64,000 bases of DNA. Origin: Linderina pennispora. Its lineage: Eukaryota; Kickxellomycota; Kickxellomycetes; Kickxellales; Kickxellaceae. The stretch covers positions 1,054,001 through 1,118,000 of the forward strand of contig NW_024468250.1 of assembly GCF_002104995.1 (NCBI RefSeq). The letters are read 5' to 3'. The position numbers were made by a program, and so were the translations under genes. The notes below the pieces were generated by a model that saw nothing but the letters and a program-made list of their open reading frames with translations, was not told the origin of the DNA and did no database searches. Below, one piece after another: positions 1 to 14,061 of this stretch (positions are counted from its first letter, which is position 1; every line of letters begins with the position of its first letter).

Positions 1-1
1 C

Positions 2-3000
2 GTGTTCTCCAAGTTCAATGCGCTGTTTGTGCGGCCCAAGATCCGCGGAGCGATCCAGGAGTACCAGACGCAGCTGATCAGCTCGGTCAAGGACGACATC
101 CGCAAGCTGCACGAGACGTTCAAGCGGCACTACAACAAGTCGGAGGCGTTCACGCTGTCGCAGCTGCGTGATATCCCGCCAGTCTCGGGTGCCATCATCT
201 GGATCCGCCAGATCGAGCGCCAGCTTGACATGTACATGAGCCGAGTCGAGGACGTGCTGGGCAAGGGCTGGGAGCTGTATGCCGAGGGCCAGCGCCTGCA
301 GGCCGACTCGGCGAGCTTCCGCCGCAAGCTGGACACGCGCCCCCTGTACGACGCGTGGTTCGCCGAAATCAGCCGTCGCGATCTGACCGTGTCAGGGCGT
401 GTGTTTCTGGTGTCGCGTCACCGCGCGTCCGGCAACGCATTCCAGCTCAACATCAGCTTCGATGCACAGCTGATCACGCTGTTCAAGGAGGTGCGTGAGC
501 TGCTGTGGCTCGGCTTCCAGGTGCCGCACACGCTGGTGAACATGGCGCGCGACGGCAAGCGCGTGTATCCGTTTGCGGTCAGCCTGATGGAGACTACCAA
601 GATCTACCGCCAGACCAGCCACCGTCTGCAGCAGCACCAGGACATTCATGCCACTGGCAGCTGGATACCGCCGCGACGTCATGCTGTGTATTCGCCGCGG
701 CATGGGTCTCAAGTGGCAGTATTTTGTGACCTCGGCCGGTCTGTACTCGGCGGGCGGTGCGGGCGCGCTGGCGCAGGTTGATGCCCATGACAGCCGCAAT
801 GCGTCGTTTGTACGCGAGTTTGCTGCGGTGGTCGCGCTGTACCAGGAGAAGGTTGATGCGCTGATATCGCTCAACGACGAGATCAACGCGGCTGTGCGCG
901 AGCTGGCCACCTGCCCATACACCGAGGACAAGATGCGCGCAATCCTGGACCGTATCCAGGTGCTGATTGACCGCCTCAACCTGGACAACTACGCCAACCT
1001 TGAACAGTGGGTTGGGGAGCTCGATGTGCGCCTGGAGCAGGTGCTTGCCACCCGTCTGTCCAGCGCCCTGCAGGCGTGGATCAAGGAGTTCCGCCGTGCG
1101 CCGGCTGTCGGTGACGAAGACGATGACGACACAATTGGTGCCGACGATAACAAGATCTCGCGCCGGCTGCAGCGCAGTCTGGGGGTAGAGGGCGGCGCAC
1201 GCAATGGCAGCGGGCGTGACAAGAGCGCACAGCGACAGGAGAGCGAGGCGGAGGAGGTCATGCCGCAGCTGCGCACGCTGGTGCATGAGCTGCGGATCAA
1301 GAACCAGATCATGTACCTTGATCCTCCCCTGGAGAATGCGCGTGCCTCGTGGGTGCAGCAGCTGCATGCCTGGCTCTCGGTCATCTGCCAGCAGCGGCGC
1401 CCGCAGGCTGCGCGCTACGAGGTGGTGGCAAATACCGACGAAGACCTCGAGTACGACAACCTGACGCTCGAGTACGACCCAGGCACTGCTGTGACAGCCA
1501 CCAACAGGATCACGACAGCCGGGCCGCAGGCACGGTCGTACAAGGACCTGCTGTCCCGGCTGCCTAACAGCAGCCTGAATGAGGCGTACCAGTCGATCGA
1601 GGAGCTGACGCGGCAGGCAGCTGCGTATGTGCAGATCTGGCTGCAGTACCAGGCACTGTGGGACCTGCAGCTGGACCATATGGTCAAGTTCCTGGGCGAC
1701 GATCTGACGCGCTGGCAGTCGATGCTACTGGAGATCAAGCGCGCGCGCTCGACCTTTGACAACTCGGAGACAGCCAAGTTCATCGGCGCGCACTGCATCG
1801 TCGACTATGAGCAGGTGCAGAGCAAGGTCAACGCCAAGTACGACAACTGGCAGCGCGAGATCCTGAACAAGTTTGGGCAGAAGCTTGGCCAGGCGATGCG
1901 CGACACCTGCCAGGCAATCTCGAGCGCTCGCCACGAGCTTGAGTCCCACTCGGCCGAGTCGAGCACTACCTCTGAGGTTGTCACGTTCATCACCTTCGTG
2001 CAGGAGCTGAAGCGCAAGTGTCCTGGCTGGAAGCGCGACGTCGAGGAGGTGTTCCGTGGCGGCCAGCGGGTGCTTGAGAAGCAGCGGTACCAGTTCCCCT
2101 CTGACTGGCTGTATCTGGACCAGGTCGATGGCGAGTGGAGCTCGTTCAACGAGATCCTGGCTCGCAAGAACAATGTGATCCAAGAGCAGCTGCCGAACCT
2201 GCAGATGAAGATCATCACCGAAGACAAGGCGGTCGATACGCGTATCAGCACGCTGTGCGCAGACTGGGAGAAGAGCAAGCCTGTGCAGGGCTCGCTCAAG
2301 CCCGACATTGCCACAAACACGCTGAATGTCTTCCATCAGCGCATCACGCGGCTGGTTGAGGAGTACGAGCAAGTGGGTCGCGCCAAGGAGGCCCTCGACA
2401 TGGAGATTACCCGCGACGAGCGCCTGACGCCTGTGCTTGAGGAGGTCAATGACCTAAAGAGCGTGTGGGCTGCCTTGGCTGGCATCTGGAAGGAGGTTGA
2501 TGAGCTGCGTGAGACGCCCTGGGCCAGCGTGGTCGTGCGCAAGGTGCGCCAGCAGCTGGACCGCCAGCTGGCCGAGTCGAAGCAGCTGCCGAACCGTATG
2601 CGGCAGTACGCGGCGTTCGAGTACATGCAGAAGACGCTGCGCGGGCTGCTCAAGGCCAACATTGTCATTGCTGACCTAAAGTCCGACGCCCTGCGCGACC
2701 GCCACTGGCGGCAGCTGTTCAAGGCGCTGCGCGTGTCGACCACAATGTCGGATCTGACTCTGGGCGACGTGTGGGACTTTTGACATTGTGCGCAACGAGT
2801 CGGTGATCCGCGAGGTGATCACAGTTGCGCAGGGCGAGATGGCGCTGGAGGAGTTCCTGGGCCAGATCCGCGAGACGTGGACGGGCTATGTGCTGGAGCT
2901 GATCCCGTACCAGACCAAGTGCCGACTGATCAAGGGCTGGGACGATCTGTTTGCCAAGTGCTCGGAGCAGCTGAGCGCACTGACGGCCATGAAGGCGTCG

Positions 3001-6000
3001 CCGTACTACAAGGTGTTTGAGGAGGAGGCCAGCTCGTGGGAGGACAAGCTGAACCGCATCCACCTGCTGTTTGACGTGTGGGTTGATGTGCAGCGCCAGT
3101 GGGTGTACCTCGAGGGGATCTTCTCTGGCTCGGCCGACATCAAGCACATGCTGCCGGTCGAGTCGTCGCGGTTCCAGAACATCAACACTGAGTTCCTGGC
3201 CGTCATGAAGCGTGTCTACAAGAGCCCGTTCGTTCTCGACGTGCTGAACCTGCCCAACATCCAGCGTAGCCTGGAGCGACTGGCTGACCTGCTGAGCAAA
3301 ATCCAGAAGGCGCTTGGCGACTACCTGGAGCGCGAGCGCGCGTCGTTCCCCCGTTTCTACTTTGTCGGTGACGAGGACCTGCTGGAGATCATCGGTAATG
3401 CCAAGGACGTGCCGCGCATCCAGAAGCATCTGCGCAAGATGTTTGCCGGCCTGGCCTTTATCCAGCTGTCGGAGGACAACAGCGAGATCCTGGGCATGTC
3501 GAGCCGCGAGGGCGAGCACGTCACATTCCGCCAGCCCATCGTGCTGAAGCAGTTCCCCAAGATCAACGACTGGCTTGCGGCCATCGAGCGCGAGATGCGC
3601 ATGACGCTGGCCGACCACCTGGGTAAGGCCATCGAGAAGCTCGAGGCGGTTGTCAACCGCGAGGAGGCAGCAGCTCTGGACGCCGCGCAGTTCCGTGCCT
3701 GGATCGATGCGGTGCCAGCGCAGCTGGTGGTTGTGGCCAAGCAGGTCATTTGGACGCGCAAGGTCGACGAGGCGCTGGCAGGCTGGCGGGTCCGCGCTGC
3801 CGCAGGTGCTGGCTTGGTGTCGAGAGCGAACTGCAGGTTCTGGCTGACGCCGTGCTGGAGGACCTGGCGCCGATTGTGCGCAAGAAGAGCGAGCACCTGA
3901 TCACCGAGCTTGTGCACCAGCGCGACATTATCCGCTGGGCTGATTGACTCCAAGGCCAGCAGCGAGCAGGACTTTGCGTGGCTCTCGCAGATGCGGTTCT
4001 GCTATGCTGCGACGCCGAGCGATCCCCTCGGCTGTCTGATTGTGCGCATGGCGGACGCGCAGTTCCGCTATGGCTTCGAGTATCTGGGCGTGCAGGACCG
4101 GCTGGTGCAGACTCCGTTGACGGACCGCTGCTATCTGACGCTGACGCAGGCGCTGGAGCGGCGCCTGGGCGGCTCGCCGTTCGGTCCTGCGGGAACCGGA
4201 AAGACCGAGTCGGCCAAGGCTCTAGCCACGCAGCTGGGGCGGTTCGCGCTGGTGTTCTGCTGCGACGAGAACTTTGATTTCCAGGCCATGGGCCGCATCT
4301 TCGTCGGTCTGTGCCAGGTCGGCGCATGGGGCATTTTCGACGAGTTCAACCGACTCGACGAGCGCATTCTGTCGGCTGTGTCGCAGCAGATCCAGGTCAT
4401 CCAGCTCGGACTGCGCAAGGCGTATGAGTCGTCGGGTGGCAGTGGGTTGCAGCAGACGGAGATTGAGCTGCTCGACCACAAGGTCAGACTGCATTCGGAT
4501 ACTGGAATCTTCATCACCATGAACCCGGGCTACGCCGGCCGGTCTAATCTGCCGGATAACCTGAAGAAGCTGTTCCGCTCGTTTGCCATGACCAAGCCGG
4601 ACCGCGACCTGATTGCGCAGGTTATGCTGTACTCGCAGGGATTCCGCCAGGCAGAGCTACTGGCAAGCAAGGTCGTGCCACTGTTCAACCTGTGCGCGGA
4701 GCAACTGTCGCAGCAGCCGCACTATGATTTCGGACTGCGTGCGCTGAAGAGCGTGCTGGTGTCGGCCGGTAATCTGAAGCGCGACCGGCTGCAGAGCAGC
4801 AGCGATGACGCTGCAATGGAGGGGGCCGAGGCCGAGGAGATGCCTGACGAGCAGGGCCTTTTGATTCAGAGCATTCGCGAGACCATGGTCCCGAAGCTTG
4901 TGGCCCAGGATATCCCGCTTCTGTCGAGTCTGCTCGAGGACGTGTTCCCTGGAATCGAGTACAAGCCAGCCAACATCTCGCGGCTGAAGCAGGCGATCCT
5001 GGATGTCTGCAAGCAGCGCAGCCTGGTGCCGGGTGACCGCTGGATGGACAAGGTGATCCAGCTGTACCAGATCCAGGCCATCCACCACGGCCTGATGATG
5101 GTCGGTGCGTCGGGCAGCGGCAAGACCACGGCCTGGCAGGTCCTTTTGGCAGCATTGGAGCGTCTGGAGGGCGTGGAGGGCGTCAGCTACGTCATCGACC
5201 CCAAGTCGGTAACCAAGGATGCCCTGTACGGTACACTGGATGCCACCACGCGTGAGTGGAAGGACGGGCTGTTCACGCACCTGCTGCGCAAGATCGTCGA
5301 TAATGTGCGCGGCGAGAGCACCAAGCGTCACTGGATCATCTTTGACGGCGATGTCGATCCCGAGTGGGTCGAGAACCTGAACTCGGTGCTCGACGACAAC
5401 AAGTTGCTGACGCTGCCCAACGGCGAGCGTCTGTCGCTGCCACCCAACGTCCGCGTCATGTTTGAGGTTGAGACCCTGCGCTACGCGACCCTGGCGACAG
5501 TGTCGCGGTGTGGTATGGTGTGGTTCAGCAACGACACAGTCAGCTTTGATATGACGGTGCAGCACTATTTGCGCACTTTGCAGACGGTGCCGCTGGACGA
5601 GAGCGAGGAGAGCGCTAACGCGCTGCTGCTGGGAGGCGGCAGTGGCAGCAATGCTGCTGGGCGCGGCAAGGAAGGAAGCGAGGGTGATGAGACGCAGTCA
5701 CCGGCCATGCAGGTGCAGATATCGGCGGCGACTGTGTACGAGCCGCACTTTGCCAGCGACGGTCTGGTTGAGCGAGCACTCCAGTATGCTGGCGGCCTGG
5801 AGCACATCATGGACTTTCACCGCGTCGCGAGTGCTCAGCACGCTGTTCACTCTCCTGAACAAGGCTGTATCGACAGTGATCGAGTACAACTCGCAGCACC
5901 CAGACTTCCCGCTGGCGCCTGACGTCATCGAGGCGTATCTGGCCAAGCGCCTGGTTGTTGCGGTGGTCTGGAGCTTTACCGGCGATGCCACGCTGGCTGC

Positions 6001-9000
6001 GCGCAGAGACATGTCTGAGTTTGTGCGGGGAGCCACCACCATCGACTTGCCGGCTCTCAGCGGCACCTGCTGGCGACGAGTCGATCATCGACTACGACGC
6101 AGCGCTGCGCAATGGCCAGGCCGAGTGGGTGCAGTGGACCAGCAGAGTGCCCACTATGGACATCGAGACGCACCGCGTCACTGACTCGAGCCTGGTCGTG
6201 CCCACCATGGACACGCTCAGACACGAGGACGTGCTGTACGCATGGCTGTCGGAGCACAAGCCGCTGCTGCTGTGCGGACCGCCTGGCTCCGGTAAGACGA
6301 TGACTCTGCTGTCTGCATTGCGTAACCTGCCGGATCTGGAGGTGGCAGCGCTGAACTTCTCGTCGGCGACGACGCCAGGAGCTGATTCTGAAGACGTTTG
6401 AGCAGTACTGCGAGTACCGCAAGACGCCCAGTGGCGTGGTTTTGGCGCCGGCGGCTATCGGGCGCTGGCTGGTGCTGTTCTGTGACGAGATCAACCTGCC
6501 AGCACCCGACAAGTACGGCACCCAGCGTGTGATTTCGTTCCTGCGCGAGCTGATCGAGCGCGGCGGGTTCTGGCGGGCCTCGGAGCACCAGTGGGTGACG
6601 CTGGAGCGGGTGCAGTTTGTGGGCGCGTGCAACCCGCCAACTGACCCGGGCCGTGTCCCGCTGTCGCACCGCTTTCATGCGCCATGCACCTCTGGTGATG
6701 GTCGACTATCCAGGCGAGCTCTCGCTGCACCAGATCTACGGTGTGTTTGCGCGGGCCATGCTGAAGGTGCAGCCGCAGCTGCGTGCCTACGCCGAGCCGC
6801 TGACGCGGGCCATGGTGGACGTGTATTTGGCGTCGCAGAAGCGATTCACGCCTGACCAGCAGGCGCACTATGTGTACTCGCCGCGTGAGCTGACGCGGTG
6901 GACGCGCGGGATCTTTGAGGCGATTCAGCCGCTGGAGACACTCAGCGTCGAGGGGCTGGTACGTCTGTGGGCGCACGAGGGTCTGCGGCTGTTCCAGGAC
7001 CGCCTAGTGGATGCCAGCGAGCGGCGGTGGACCGACGACAAGATCGACGAGGTCGGGCGCCAGCACTTCCCGACCATCGACCTGCACTCGGCGCTGCAGC
7101 GGCCGATTCTGTTCTCGAACTGGCTGACGCGCAACTATGTGCCGGTGGACCGTGAGGAGCTGCGCGAGTACGTCATGGCGCGGCTGCGGGTGTTCTACGA
7201 GGAGGAGCTGGATGTGAAGCTGGTGCTGTTCAATGATGTGCTGGACCATGTCCTGCGCATTGACCGCGTGTTCAGACAGCCCATGGGCCATGCCCTGCTG
7301 ATTGGAACTAGCGGGTCGGGCAAGACCACGCTGTCGCGGTTCGTCGCGTGGATGAACGGCTTGTCGGTGTACCAGATCAAGGCGCACAACCGGTACAAGG
7401 CAGCGGACTTTGACGAGGACCTGCGGAATGTTCTCCGGCGCAGCGGATGCCGTGGCGAAAAGATCTGCTTTATCCTTGACGAGAGCAATGTGCTGGATGC
7501 TGGCTTCCTGGAGCGCATGAACACGCTGCTGGCAAATTCGGAGGTGCCTGGGCTGTTTGAGGGCGATGAGCAGGCAGCGCTGATGACGGCGTGCCGCGAG
7601 GGCGCAGCCAGGGATGGGCTGATGCTGGACTCGAACGAGGAGCTCTACCGCTGGTTCACGCAGCAGGTCGGCCGAAACCTGCATGTTGTGTTCACCATGA
7701 ACCCTCCGGCCGACGGGCTGGCATCTCGTGCGGCGACCTCGCCAGCACTGTTCAATCGCTGCGTCCTGGACTGGTTCGGCGACTGGTCTGACCAGGCGCT
7801 GTTCCAGGTCGGACGCGAGTTCACAAGCTCGGTGGACCTGGATGTGGCCGGGTTCATTGCGCCTGATACGCTGCCGGTGGCCTACGCTGACCTGGAGCTG
7901 CCGGCTTCACATCGCGACACAGTCATCAACTCGTTTGTGGCGGTTCACAAGTCGGTGCGGGTAGCAAACATGCGGCTGGCGAAGCGGCGCGGGCGTATCG
8001 CGCATGTCACACCCCGGCACTACCTCGACTTTATCCAGCAATTCAAGGACATGTTCTTTGAGCGGCGCGAGGAGCTGGAGGAGCAGCAGCGGCACTTGAA
8101 CGTCGGCTTGGACAAGCTGCAGGCAACGGTGGTGCAGGTGGAGGAGCTGCGCAAGTCGTTGGCGGTGAAGAAGGAGGAGCTGGCGACCAAGACGCAGCAG
8201 GCGAACGATAAGCTGAAGCAGATGGTGCAGGACCAGCAGGAGGCCGAACAGAAGCAGAAGGCATCAGGTGCAGCTGCAGGCGGAGCTGGAGACCAAGAAT
8301 GCGGCGATCGAGGAGCGTCGCAAGGTTGTGATGCATGACCTGGAGCGGGCGGAGCCGGCGGTTGAGGAGGCACAGCGGGCAGTGTCCAACATCAAGAAGC
8401 AGCAGCTGACGGAGGTGCGGTCGATGGCGAACCCGCCCGGCGCGGTGAAGATGGCTATGGAGAGCGTGTGCACATTGCTGGGCCACCGCCAGACCGACTG
8501 GAAGACGCTGCAGGGCATCATCCGTCGTGACGACTTCATCGCATCGATTGTCAACTTTGACACGGACAAGCAGATGACGCGCGAGCTGCGCAGCCGCATG
8601 CGGCGCACATTCCTGGAGCGGCCCGACTTTAACTTTGAGATCGTGAACCGTGCATCCAAGGCGTGCGGACCGCTGGTCAAGTGGGTGATTGCGCAGGTGG
8701 AGTTTGCCGAGATCCTGGACCGCGTCGGGCCGCTGCGCAACGAGGTCAAGAAGCTGGAGCGCGATGCGGACGAGACCAAGGTGCGGGCCACCACGCTGTC
8801 GCAGATGATCGGCGAGCTGGAGGCGTCTATTGCACGCTACAAGGACGAGTATGCGCTGCTGATTGCCGAGACCGAGCGGCTCAAGGGCGAGATGACGCGT
8901 GTCGAGTCAAAGGTGGAGCGCTCGTTGAAGCTGCTGGCGTCGCTGTCGAGCGAGCGCGAGCGCTGGGAGAACGGCTCGCAGACGTTCGAGTCGCAGATGG

Positions 9001-12000
9001 GCACGAATGGTTGGCGACGTGATGCTGGCGGCGGCCATGCTTGCCTACGGCGGCTACTACGACCAGCAATACCGTGACCAGCTGCTGCTGCGCTGGAACA
9101 CGCAGATTACGCGGTCAGGCATCAGTGTGCGCGCCGACCTGCGGCTGGCCGAATACATGTCGACTCCCGAGCAGCGTCTGCAGTGGCAGGCATGCGGGCT
9201 GCCTGATGATTCGCTGGTGATGGAGAACGCGGCTATGCTGGAGCACTACAACCGGTATCCCGCTGGTTATCGACCCGTCGGGCTCGGCCACGCAGTTCCT
9301 GCAGCAGCAGACAGAGCGGGCCGGGCGCACGCTGACGGTGACGTCGTTCCTGGACGATGCATTCCTGAAGCAGCTTGAGTCGGCGCTGCGGTTCGGCAAC
9401 CCGATTCTGATTCCAGGACGTTGAGCATCTGGACCCGATCCTGAACCCGGTGCTGAACCGCGAGCTGCGGCGAACTGGCGGACGTACCCTGATCCGCCTC
9501 GGCAGCCAGGACATCGACTTCTCGCCCATGTTCAAGCTGTATTTGTCGACGCGCGACTCATCGGCGGCGTTTGCGCCCGATCTGTCGTCCCGCGTCACAT
9601 TCGTGAACTTTACGGTGACGCCGTGCATCGCTGCAGACGCAGTGCCTGAGCCAGGTTATGCGTCACGAGCGGCCGGACGTAGGATGAGCGGCGGCGCGAC
9701 CTTCTGCGGCTGCAAGGCGAGTTCCGGCTGCGGCTGCACTCGCTGGAGAAGGAGCTGCTGCGGGCGCTCAATGCCTCGCAGGGCAACATCCTCGACGACG
9801 ACAACGTCGTGGCCACACTCGAGTCGCTCAAGACCGAGGCAGCGGAGATTGCGCGCAAGGTCGAGGAGACCGACGGCGTGATGCGCGAGGTGGACCGTGT
9901 CACTGCTACATTCACGCCCCTGGCGCGGTCGTGCTCGGCCGTGTACTTTGCGCTGGACCGCCTGCCTGCGCTGCACCCGTTCTACCAGTTCTCGCTGGAC
10001 TTCTTCAATGCCATCTTCAAGCAAGTGGTTGAGCAGAACCCGAACCTGCGCAGCGTCACCGACGAGCGTGAGCGGCTGCGTATTCTGCGCCGCGACTTGT
10101 TCCAGCTGGCGTTCTGCAGGGCGGCTGTATCGCTGCACCACGACTCGCAGCTCGTGATGCTGCTGCAGCTGGCCCAGATCAAGCTGCGTGGCGACGAAGA
10201 GGAGGAGGATGTGGCAGTGCAGGACGGCGCCGGCACTAGAGCTGAGGGCACCCAGGAGGCATGGGCCCGGCTCAACGCCGACCTGGACTTTGTCATGCGC
10301 GAGTCGACCATCCTGGTCCCTGCCAGCGGCCACCAGCGCGACCAGGCGCCGGTTGCTGTGCCGCCCGAGATTGAGGCTCTGATTGACGATGACGTGCGCT
10401 CGTCCCTGGCTGCGCACTCGCAGGCGCTCGGCTGGTGCCGCTCGTGGATTAAGGCCATGGGCAATGGCGAGGACACTGCTGAGTGGGTGGAGTTTTTGCA
10501 GAGCGAGGAACCCGAGAAGCGTGTGCCGCGCAGTGCAGTGCTGGCCGACGGCGAGCTTCTGCAGGACATGAAGGAGGCAATTGCGCTGCGCGAGCTTATT
10601 GTTGTGCGCCTGCTGCGCTCGGACCGCGTTCTCCCCGCAGCCACGCGGTTTGCAGCCACAGTGTTTGCCGAACCCAATGGTCCGGTCAGTCTTGAGGCGG
10701 TCGGCATGGTGGCCGAGGCGAATCTACGCGAGATCACGAGCACCGAAGTTGACCCAACCACGCCGATTGCGCTGTGCTCGGTGCCTGGCCACGATGCGGC
10801 GTATCGTGTCGATGCGCTGGCCGAGGAGATGCGGCGCAGCGTGCTATCGGTGGCCATGGGTTCAATTGAGGGCTTTGCGCTCGCCTGACCAGGCCATCGC
10901 CAACGCGTCCAAGTCTGGATCATGGGTGCTGCTGAAGAATGTGCACCTGGCGCCCACCTGGCTGGGCCAGCTCGAGAAGCGGCTGCAGTCTCTGCGCGCG
11001 CATGCCCAGTTCCGGCTGTTCCTGACCATGGAGATCAACCCGGCGGTGCCGGTCAGCCTATTGCGGCGGGCACGCACTCTTGTGTTTGAGCCGGCGCCCG
11101 GCATCCGCGCCAACCTTCTGGAGAGCCTCAACTCGATTCCAGCTGCCAGCGGCAAGGCAGCCCAGCCGGCGGAACGCGCGCGGCTGCGCTTCCTGCTGGC
11201 GTGGCTGCATTCAGTAGTGATCGAGCGGCTGCGGTATGCTCCGCTGGGCTGGACCACGCGGTACGAGTTCAGCGATGCCGACTTTGCGTGTGCTCTCACC
11301 ACCGTCGACTGCTGGATTGACCGCGCTGCGCAGGGCCGCAGCAACATCGACCCGGCCCGCATTCCCTGGGATGCCATCCGAACGCTGCTGTCCGAGAGCG
11401 TGTATGGCGGACGTATCGACAACGAATTTGACCACCACGTCCTGGAGACCTTTTGTCCAGCGCTGGTTCTGCGCCGACGCCTACGGTGTGGACTTTAGCC
11501 TGGTTGACGAGGGCAGCAATGGGAGCGGCCTGCTGGCGCCCGAGGGCACTCTGTTTGAGGACTTTGTCAAGTGGTGCCAGGCGCTGCCAGAGCACGAGCC
11601 GCCGACATGGCTTGGGCTGCCAGCAAATGCCGAGACGCTGCTGCTGGTGCAGAAGGGCCAGCGGTTGGTCAACGACGCACGTAAGCTGCGGTCGCTGATG
11701 GATGACGACGACGACGAGGAAGAAGAGGCAGTGGCCGAGGCTGGTGGCAGCAAGGACGCAGCGGTGGTATCTGGTGACCAGGCCGAGCTGCCAGCGTACA
11801 TGCGGCAGGTGGAGAGCCTGGCGGCGAGCTTCCTGGCAGCGCTTCCCGAGCAGCTGGCTGAGCTCTCGCACGCCGACGCCGAGCAGGCCGCGCGGGTGCC
11901 GCTGTTCCGTGTCATTGAGCGCGAGCACTCGGTGGCCAGGAAGCTGCTGGTGCAGGTGCGCCAGGATCTAGTGCATCTGCGCGAAACCTGCCGCGGTGAG

Positions 12001-12624
12001 CGCAAGCAGACCAACCATCTGCGCGACCTGCTGCGCGACTTCAATGCTGGCAGCGTGCCGCTGCCCTGGCTGTCCACATACACGGTGCCGCGCGACTTCT
12101 CGCTGGCCAAATGGGTTGCGGACTTTGGCGCCCGCCTCGACCAGGTCTCGCAGCTGGTCAGCCGCATCAGCCAGGACTCGGGCGATGTTGTTGAGGTCGT
12201 GCAGCGCGAGCCCGTGTGGCTCGGCGGTCTGCTGTACCCTGAGGCCTTCATTACCGCGACGCGTCAGGCAGTAGCCAAGAAGCTACAGTGCTCGCTGGAG
12301 GAGCTCGGCATTGGTCTGGCTATTGGCGAGAGCGCCATGGACGGCTGCGGGTTCGGCATCAGCGGCCTGCGGCTTGAGGGTGCTGAGTGGCATCAGGGCT
12401 CGGTTGCGCTGAACGATGGCTCCAATGAGCGCCTGGCTACATGCTTCCTGACCTGGACCCGCTGCAGTAAGGATGCTGCTGCTATCGAGGGCGTCGATAT
12501 CCCTGTGTACCTGAACCTGGACCGCAGCGACCTGCTGTTCCAGGTGCGCTTGCCGATCGATGCCCAGGGCGGCACTATGCCTGGCGCTGTTATCCAGCGC
12601 GCTGTGGCGATTGTGGCCGCCTGA
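2..12624 (+). CDS. DYN1: Cytoplasmic dynein 1 heavy chain, 5'-partial, frame broken by 17 +1 insertions
   Basis: Motor subunit of cytoplasmic dynein, which moves nuclei, vesicles and spindles toward microtubule minus ends using an AAA+ ring. The window opens inside the N-terminal tail. In order I see the tail and linker (to about 3.9 kb), AAA1 with P-loop GPAGTGKTE (4183), AAA2 GASGSGKTT (5103), AAA3 GPPGSGKTM (6280), AAA4 GTSGSGKTT (7309), the coiled-coil stalk with microtubule-binding tip (about 8.04-9.0 kb), AAA5, AAA6 and the C-terminal domain, ending at a stop at 12622. Similarity to animal and fungal cytoplasmic dynein 1 is continuous throughout. The frame moves by +1 at about 645, 2777, 3785, 3813, 3938, 5830, 6058, 6375, 6674, 8266, 9005, 9259, 9413, 9628, 9682, 10874 and 11457. 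No break has intron signals, and protein similarity resumes within a residue or two. The breaks look like consensus errors rather than decay, since this gene is normally important and everything else is conserved. Confidence 0.95.
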
Positions 12625-13312
12625 GACCACGCCTGTCTATTAATAGCCCATGGTCCCTTAGCATTTTTGCGTTTTTCAGGGTCTTTACACTGCCAAAACA
12701 AAACGTGCTTATTTAATCCACTAGGAATAAGCGTTCGCTATGTCTGACACCACCTTTTTTTCTCTCTGCAGCACCTGTCTATCGGTCCAGGACCATGCAG
12801 ACCGGTTGTTTTGATTTTGCCCAGCTTTCATCTTTTTCTTTTGCGTGCAGCCCGCTTGCCAGGAAGCGTCGATCATTTGACCTCAGCGCTCAGTGGTCTT
12901 TTTGGGCCCATGTGGGGATGGATTCGCAATCTAGAGACACCCATTTTTTTTCGAATGTGCGATTGCCGCTGCTTCGCATCTTGCCCAGACGCGCCAAGGT
13001 GAACGGCTGATGAATTTTCTTTGCCATTGTCGCCTCATTGACCGACATGGAACTGTACAGGAGGCAGACAGCAACGGCGATTTTTCTGCTTTTGCGAAAC
13101 CAGTGGTCTCGGGATGAAATGTGTCCATATTCTCCTCTCGCTACATTTGCCTTTTCGCGTTTTCCTCTTCCCTATTTCCTAGTATTTTTCTATTCTTCCG
13201 TTCGATATATCGATACGCTATCCTTTTTCTTTTTGCAACCACTACTAGTCCACCTTGGTGCAAAGGAGGCTTCCCCCCAGACATATTACATAAGGCATAT
13301 TAAGAAACAAAA
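12625..13312. other. Intergenic, dynein 3' flank and promoter of the GPI protein gene
   Basis: No convincing gene. The stretch holds the dynein 3' flank and then pyrimidine-rich sequence (13120-13240) ending in an A-rich leader just before the start codon at 13313. Short open frames here have no recognisable features. Confidence 0.5.
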
Positions 13313-13888
13313 ATGAAGCTATTTTCCTTGCCCCTACTGGGTACGGCGTTTGCAGGACTGTGCCACGCCGACATCATATTCTCTGTGGCCTCGGTGGACA
13401 ACTGGGACAGCTACCTTGACGTGCTGTCGAGTGCCTGGCCAAGCCTGTACCCGCGCCTGAACCTGGCTCTGGCAAGCGCCAGCATCCAGGTTCCGGCTGA
13501 GTACAACCACCTGACAAGCCTCCTGTCGCTGACCGGCACTGTGCCGGCCACATACGACGAGTCGTGGGCAAGTGCCTTTGTTCAGCATGCGCAGGAGATC
13601 GGGCCCACAACCATAGTGGCGAGCGCAATTCCGGGCGCCGACCAGGACCCTGTCATGCAGCCGACCGCAGTGGAGACGTCCGATGCTAATGGTGCGGTGA
13701 CTGCAACGGTGACGCCGACCGCGTACCCGACTATTGTGGTCGCGATTAATGGCAATGTGGAGAGGCAGGGGCATAATGCTCAGAGCGCTGAGGAGTCGAA
13801 GACGACAAGCAGTACCTCGGGCGCTGGGAGCCGGGTGGTCGGCGGTGCAACGGCGTTGGCGGGTATTGCTGTGGCCATGATGTTCTGA
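13313..13888 (+). CDS. Small secreted GPI-anchored protein, paralogue 1
   Basis: A 191-residue protein with an N-terminal signal peptide (KLFSLPLLGTAFAGLCHA, cleavage near residue 19) and a hydrophobic C-terminal tail (about 174-191) after small residues, the layout of a GPI-anchored plasma-membrane or cell-wall protein. The mature N-terminal part has a short domain (about 24-95) with NWDSYLDVLSSAWPSLYPRL and a VPATYDESWASAF segment. The same pattern recurs in the genes at 22867 and 30233, so the three are paralogues. The region between domain and anchor is Thr/Ser/Ala-rich and probably O-glycosylated. It recalls fungal SRP1/TIP1-type wall proteins in layout, but I cannot assign the domain to that family with confidence. 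No enzymatic motif is visible. Confidence 0.8.
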   Translation: MKLFSLPLLGTAFAGLCHADIIFSVASVDNWDSYLDVLSSAWPSLYPRLNLALASASIQVPAEYNHLTSLLSLTGTVPATYDESWASAFVQHAQEIGPTTIVASAIPGADQDPVMQPTAVETSDANGAVTATVTPTAYPTIVVAINGNVERQGHNAQSAEESKTTSSTSGAGSRVVGGATALAGIAVAMMF

Positions 13889-14061
13889 GGCGGTTGGAAG
13901 TTGTGAAGTTATCTGGCAGAGCGCATTAGCTTTTTGCCTCGTTTCTTCCTCTTTTTGCGTTTGCTCTTTTCCCTCCTCATTTTTCTGATACTCCTGCTCC
14001 TTTTTCTTTCACTGCACTTGCAAACCTTTTGTATAAAAACACACGTCGTAGTGCAACGAAT

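Noticed and set aside
392-11928. Long antisense open frames across dynein
   Set aside because: They are mirror frames of GC-rich codons, without family similarity or start context.
2-12624. Tiny introns as the cause of the dynein frame breaks
   Set aside because: Each break is repaired by removing one base, with no GT-AG pair flanking it; real introns in this window are 74 bp or longer.
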